Both the position numbers and the translations under genes were made by a program. From DATLYF01 sp035575095 (GTDB lineage Bacteria; Pseudomonadota; Gammaproteobacteria; Competibacterales; Competibacteraceae), in assembly GCA_035575095.1 (NCBI GenBank), contig DATLYF010000102.1:1-20995 (forward strand): 20,995 nucleotides of DNA, in the 5' to 3' direction. This document shows, one piece after another, positions 16,933 through 20,995 of the stretch (positions within the stretch are counted from its first letter, which is position 1; the number at the start of each line of letters is the position of its first letter). The notes under the pieces were generated by a model. The model worked only from the letters and a program-made list of their open reading frames with translations. It was not told the DNA's origin and made no database searches.

Positions 16933-18141
16933 ATGCAGGAAAAACGACTATTGATCGTAGACGACGATGCCCGCATCGGCCGCCTGGCCCAGCGGGCGCT
17001 GAAGAGTGCCGAGCTGGTGAGTCAGGTGCTGGACGATCCGCTGGCGTTCGAGTCGGTCTACGCGAGCTTCCGCCCGGACATCATCCTGCTCGACCTGCAG
17101 ATGGCGCAGCGCGACGGCGTGCAGCTGCTGCGCTACCTGGCGGATCAGGATTCCAGCGCCGGCATCGTGCTGATGAGCGGCATAGACGAGCGCATCATCA
17201 ACACCTCGAAGCGGCTCGGCGAGTCCCTCGGCCTGAACATCCTGGCCACGCTGCAGAAGCCACTGGAGCTGGCAGCGCTGCAGCGGGTACTGGAGGCGTT
17301 CTACCGCGCCGAACGCAGCTCGCCCTCGGTGATCCAGCTGATCGCCCAGGGCGAACTGGAGGAGGCGATCCACAACGGCGCTATTCTGCCTTACTACCAG
17401 CCGCAGCTCGACCTGCGCACCCTGCAGGTCACCGGTGCCGAGGTGCTGGCGCGCTGGCACCATCCCCAGCACGGCCTGCTGCCGCCGGCCGATTTCATCG
17501 CCCTGGCCGAGAGCACCGGCCTGATCGAGGCCCTCACCTTCAGCCTGCTGCGTCAGGCGCTACAGGACTTCAATTTCCTGCTGGCGGTGCAGCCGGGCCT
17601 GCGCCTGTCGGTCAATCTCTCGCCGCTGCTGCTTGAGGACTTGGAGCTGCCCGAGCGCATCCACACCCTGCTGGAGGACCATGGCGTGGAGCCGTCCCAG
17701 CTCGCCCTGGAGATCACCGAGAGCGTCCGCGCTCCGATGCCCTCGCGCAGCATGGACATCCTCACCCGGCTACGCCTCAAGGGCATCGCCCTGTCCTACG
17801 ATGATCTGGGCAAGGGCTACGCCTCGGTAGACCAGCTCTACTATCTGCCCTTCAGCGAGCTGAAGGTGGACAAGGAATACGTGATCGATCTGCGCCGCTC
17901 CGCCGACGCCGCCGCCATCGTCCGCTCCACCATCGAGCTTGGGCAGCGCCTCAACCTGCGGGTAGTGGCCGAGGGCATCGAGACCAGCGAGAGCCTGATG
18001 CAGCTGCGGGCCCTCGGCTGCCATGCCGGTCAGGGGCGGTACTTCAGCCTGCCGCTGCCGCTGCGGGAGATTCTGGGTTGGCTGGAACGCTGGCAGCAGC
18101 GCCGCGCGGGCTTGCCGGAGGCCGACGCCGGCGGGCTCTGA
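16933..18141 (+). CDS. REC-EAL response regulator (probable c-di-GMP phosphodiesterase)
   Basis: A 402-residue cytoplasmic protein. The receiver domain (about 4-125) has the acidic LLIVDDDA, phospho-acceptor Asp54 (ILLDLQM) and Lys109 (LQKP). The EAL domain (about 140-390) keeps the metal and catalytic residues: Glu170 (in EVLAR rather than EALxR), Asn228 (SVNLS), Glu260 (LEITES), Asp290-Asp291, Lys311 (LKVDK), Glu347 (AEGIET) and Gln367 (GQG). Loop 6 reads DDLGKGYASV instead of the usual DDFGTGYSSL, which may lower activity or change dimer control. AGGAGA overlaps the kinase stop codon and the genes are 10 bases apart, so this is the likely partner of that kinase. It ends with tandem in-frame stops TGA-TAG. 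Confidence 0.93.
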   Translation: MQEKRLLIVDDDARIGRLAQRALKSAELVSQVLDDPLAFESVYASFRPDIILLDLQMAQRDGVQLLRYLADQDSSAGIVLMSGIDERIINTSKRLGESLGLNILATLQKPLELAALQRVLEAFYRAERSSPSVIQLIAQGELEEAIHNGAILPYYQPQLDLRTLQVTGAEVLARWHHPQHGLLPPADFIALAESTGLIEALTFSLLRQALQDFNFLLAVQPGLRLSVNLSPLLLEDLELPERIHTLLEDHGVEPSQLALEITESVRAPMPSRSMDILTRLRLKGIALSYDDLGKGYASVDQLYYLPFSELKVDKEYVIDLRRSADAAAIVRSTIELGQRLNLRVVAEGIETSESLMQLRALGCHAGQGRYFSLPLPLREILGWLERWQQRRAGLPEADAGGL

Positions 18142-18152
18142 TAGCTGGCATT

Positions 18153-18187
18153 CCCTCTCCCGCCTGCGGGAGAGGGCTAGGGTGAGG
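18153..18187. repeat. REP-like hairpin between convergent genes
   Basis: CCCTCTCCCGC (18153-18163) and GCGGGAGAGGG (18166-18176) are perfect 11-base arms around two bases, followed by CTAGGGTGAGG. This CCCTCTCCC...GGGAGAGGG..AGGGTGAGG pattern recurs in many proteobacterial genomes between genes. It lies 12 bases past the REC-EAL stop and 27 bases past the end of the opposing gene, and may act as a bidirectional terminator. I saw no second copy in the window. Confidence 0.7.
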
Positions 18188-18213
18188 CCCCGGAAGATAG
18201 CCAGGCGTCGGCA

Positions 18214-20841
18214 TTACCTCGGACTCGGCGCGGAACGCGCAACTTCGTGCTCCACTGCCATCGTTGACAGGAACCGTTGCGTGAACTCGGCAGCCGGACA
18301 GGCTCCGCCCAGCAGATGGCCTTGGCCGTCGCAGCAGCCGAGCTCGCGCAGCTTGTGCAACTGTTCCTGGGTCTCTACGCCCTCGGCCACCACCCGCAGA
18401 TCAAGGCTGTGGGCCAGGGCGATGATGGCGCCGATGATGGCGGCGTCGTCGGCGCTCACCCGCAGATCGCGCACGAAGGAGCGGTCGATCTTGAGAGCAT
18501 CGATGGGGAAACGCTTGAGATAGCTGAGGGCGGAATAGCCGGTGCCGAAATCGTCGATGGCCAGCCCGCTGCCCAAGGCACTGAGCCGGCGCAGGATACG
18601 GATGTTCTCGCCCGTATTCTGCAGCAGTGCGCTCTCGATGATCTCAAATTCCAGTCGGCGCGGGTCGGCGCCGCTATCGCGCAAGGCCGCCTGCACGCGT
18701 TGCTCCAAGGCGCCGTTGAACTGCACCACCGACAGATTCACCGCCAGCCGCAACCAGTCGAAACCCTGCTCGCTCCATTGGCGCTGCTGGTGGCAGGCTT
18801 GGCGCAGCACCCATTCGCCGATCGGCTGGATCAGCCCGGTCTCCTCGGCGATAGCCATGAACACCCCGGGCGCGAGCAGACCGCGCTCGGGGTGATGCCA
18901 GCGCAGCAGCGCCTCCGCGGCCACCAGGCGGCCGCTCTCCAGCTCGCGCTGGGGCTGGTACCAGAGTTCGAACTCACCGCGCTCCAGCGCCAGGCGCAGA
19001 TCGTTCTCCAGGCGCAGTCGCTCCAGCGCCCGCTCGCTGAGCTGGGGCGAGAAGAACTGGTAGTTGTTGCGCCCCAGCCCCTTGGCGTGATAGAGGGCAG
19101 CGTCGGCGTTACGCAGCAAGGTCTGGCCGTCCTCGCCATCGTTGGGGTAGAGACTGATGCCGATGCTACAAGTCGAATTCAGGGTATGACCGTCGACCTG
19201 ATAGGGCCGATCGACCGCCGCCAGCAGGCGACGGGCCAGCAAGCCGGCATCGGCGACACTGTGCATCTCCTCCAGGATCACCACGAACTCATCCCCCCCC
19301 AGGCGGGCCACACTGTCCTCCTGACTCAGGCAGTCCTGCAGCCGCAGCGCCACCGCCTTGAGCAATTCGTCCCCTATCGGGTGGCCCAGGGAGTCGTTGA
19401 TGGTCTTGAAACGGTCCAGATCGATGCACAGCAGGGCCAGCCGACGGCGCTTGCGCCGCGCCGCGTGGATGGCATGCTGCAAGCGATCCAGCAGCAGCGG
19501 CCGGTTGGCCAGGCCGGTCAGGGGATCGCGGGTAGCGAGGCGCTCGATATGGTCTTGCGCGCGCTTGCGCTCGGTGATATCCAGGCCGGTACCGCGCAGC
19601 CCCACCACCTCATTGCCGGCGCCGCGGATGGGCATGGCGCTCAGCCGTTGCCAGGCCAGCTCTCCGTCGCCGCGCAGCATGCGCAGCTCCAGACTGGCCG
19701 AACCCCAGCCCCGGCGGCGCAGCTCACCGAGCCAATCGCGCAGTTGCTGCCGCTCCGCGGCCGGCACCAGATCCAGCGGCTGCCGGCCCAGCAGCGCCTG
19801 GGGCGGATAGCCCAGGGCCGTCTCGACCCGTTCCGAGAGGTAGCGGTAGCGTAGGTCGCCGTCCACTTCCCAGACATACTCGCCGGCGGCGTTGACCACG
19901 TCACGGAAGCGCTGTTCACTGGCCAGCAGGCGCCACTCGGTATGCAGGCGTTCGCTGTTGGCGGCGGCCAGGCTGAGGGAGGTAACCACCATCACCGCCA
20001 GGAAGCCCTGCAGCAGCAACATGCTCTGCGCCGTGCTGGCGGTAGCGAACGGCCCCATGCCGCACACCGTGCCCCACACCGCGATGCCCGCCAGGATCAG
20101 ATTGAGCAGACCGATCTCCCGCGGTCGGTGGCGGATGGCGATCCAGATGAGCAACGCGAACAGCGCGTAGGACAGGGTATAGAGATAGATGGGCTGCAGC
20201 TTGGGCCAATGCTCGAACAGGGAGGGCAGTTCGAATACCAGCAGCGCCAGCAGCGTCACCATTCCCACCAGGGTAATGAGCTCTAGCCGCTCCCGGGGCT
20301 GCGTCGGCCAGAACGGACGCCGCGCCCAGGTGAGCAGGAACGGAGTGACAACCAGTATTCCCAGGCCGTCGCCGACCCACCAAATCAGCAGCACGTCGAA
20401 GTACTGCGACCAGGCCATATCCCCGCCCAGCCCCAGGCAGAGCGGCCCCAACACCGCGCTCACCAGGGTAGCGCCGAGAGCGGCGGGAAAGACCAGGGCC
20501 AGCACATCGCGCATCCGCTCCATGGGGTTGCGGAACCGGCACACCCGGATCAGCAACAGGTAGGCGGTGAGCGCTTCCAGGGCATTGCCGGCGGCGATGC
20601 CCAGGGCCACCGGCCAAGGATTGCCGATGCCGAGGTTGACGAGCAGAGCCCCGAGGGCGATCCCCGGCAGGCAGCGCCAGCCCAGCAGCAGCAGAGCGGC
20701 CAGGGCGATGCCAGAGGGCGGCCAGATGGTGGTGGCGGTGGGATAGATGAACGCCAGTGCAAGCCCCATCTTGCCGCTGAGGTAATACACTCCGGCGAGG
20801 GCGAGGCAGGTCAGGAACCGCTTGTAGCGCTGACTGTGCAT
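18214..20841 (-). CDS. MASE1-PAS-GGDEF-EAL membrane c-di-GMP enzyme
   Basis: An 875-residue inner-membrane protein. A MASE1 sensory domain with about eight to ten membrane segments (roughly 8-295, including the IYPTATTIWPPSGIALAALLL block) is followed by a PAS domain (about 308-425, ending DITERKRAQ), a GGDEF domain (about 430-600) and an EAL domain (about 610-860). The cyclase motif is intact (RLGGDEF, 513-519), but the RxxD inhibitory site is SQED (506-509). The EAL domain has EALLRW (643-648), VNLS, EIIES, IDDFGTGYSAL, LKIDRSF, AEGVET and GQG, so both activities are possible. It converges on the REC-EAL gene. ATG 20841 is chosen because it opens just before the first membrane segment, although the Shine-Dalgarno sequence is weak. 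Confidence 0.93.
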   Translation of the reverse strand: MHSQRYKRFLTCLALAGVYYLSGKMGLALAFIYPTATTIWPPSGIALAALLLLGWRCLPGIALGALLVNLGIGNPWPVALGIAAGNALEALTAYLLLIRVCRFRNPMERMRDVLALVFPAALGATLVSAVLGPLCLGLGGDMAWSQYFDVLLIWWVGDGLGILVVTPFLLTWARRPFWPTQPRERLELITLVGMVTLLALLVFELPSLFEHWPKLQPIYLYTLSYALFALLIWIAIRHRPREIGLLNLILAGIAVWGTVCGMGPFATASTAQSMLLLQGFLAVMVVTSLSLAAANSERLHTEWRLLASEQRFRDVVNAAGEYVWEVDGDLRYRYLSERVETALGYPPQALLGRQPLDLVPAAERQQLRDWLGELRRRGWGSASLELRMLRGDGELAWQRLSAMPIRGAGNEVVGLRGTGLDITERKRAQDHIERLATRDPLTGLANRPLLLDRLQHAIHAARRKRRRLALLCIDLDRFKTINDSLGHPIGDELLKAVALRLQDCLSQEDSVARLGGDEFVVILEEMHSVADAGLLARRLLAAVDRPYQVDGHTLNSTCSIGISLYPNDGEDGQTLLRNADAALYHAKGLGRNNYQFFSPQLSERALERLRLENDLRLALERGEFELWYQPQRELESGRLVAAEALLRWHHPERGLLAPGVFMAIAEETGLIQPIGEWVLRQACHQQRQWSEQGFDWLRLAVNLSVVQFNGALEQRVQAALRDSGADPRRLEFEIIESALLQNTGENIRILRRLSALGSGLAIDDFGTGYSALSYLKRFPIDALKIDRSFVRDLRVSADDAAIIGAIIALAHSLDLRVVAEGVETQEQLHKLRELGCCDGQGHLLGGACPAAEFTQRFLSTMAVEHEVARSAPSPR

Positions 20842-20995
20842 GATCAGACCCAGGGCCAGCCGACGAAGCCGGGGCTGCAGATGGGGTTGTTATCGTTGGC
20901 GCCCCACCCTAATCGAGTTCATCCGCAGAGACAAGCGGCGGCCGGCCGTGGGCGGCATCCCTGCCGTATTGCCCTGTTCCTAGTCCCGCGGCAGC

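Noticed and set aside
18277..19854. Plus-strand frame of 525 codons opposite the GGDEF-EAL gene
   Set aside because: Antisense shadow with Gln- and His-rich composition; the minus strand carries intact GGDEF and EAL motifs.
20842..20995. Right edge after the MASE1 gene start
   Set aside because: I found no convincing coding frame; a TTGTCT/TAGGGT pair on the minus strand is too weak to call as the promoter of the MASE1 gene.

Overview
The window is high-GC, densely packed chromosomal DNA typical of a free-living Pseudomonadota bacterium. The organisation (phosphonate catabolism, PhoB-type control, PAS-rich hybrid kinase, GGDEF/EAL proteins) suggests a gamma- or betaproteobacterium, but I cannot name a genus from sequence alone. 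I see no tRNA, rRNA, CRISPR array, transposase or integrase.

Left part, 1-8524: after the 3' end of an Asp/Glu/hydantoin racemase gene (+), six genes on the minus strand form a phosphonate module. Read in the direction of transcription they are phnA (phosphonoacetate hydrolase) and phnY (phosphonoacetaldehyde dehydrogenase), closed by a strong intrinsic terminator; an EamA-type membrane protein of the phosphonate-associated kind; then an ABC importer of the 2-aminoethylphosphonate (AEP) type: binding protein, ATPase and fused double permease. Together they would import AEP and convert phosphonoacetaldehyde to phosphonoacetate, then to acetate and phosphate. The AEP transaminase PhnW needed between import and PhnY is not in the window. 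The divergent region between phnA and the next gene carries a near-perfect Pho box with three half-sites, directly linking the module to phosphate starvation.

Middle part, 8525-13606 (+): a Na/Pi cotransporter with a C-terminal PhoU-like domain, an SLC13-type permease with two TrkA-C (RCK_C) domains, and a creatinase/M24-fold protein that has lost all five usual metal ligands. A possible 48-residue hydrophobic protein is encoded on the minus strand between the last two.

Right part, 13607-20995: a signalling block. A consensus-like sigma70 promoter precedes a soluble hybrid histidine kinase with about five PAS domains, followed 10 bases later by a REC-EAL response regulator. Converging on them is an 875-residue MASE1-PAS-GGDEF-EAL membrane protein. 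A REP-like hairpin lies between the convergent ends. The block most likely couples a cytosolic PAS signal to cyclic-di-GMP turnover.

No wholly unknown system is evident. The most noteworthy points are the Pho box array shared by phnA and the Na/Pi transporter, the terminated phnAY unit with an EamA partner of unknown substrate, the ligand-less M24 protein with an operator-like dyad, and the small ORF whose stop codon shares a palindrome with the convergent gene's stop.
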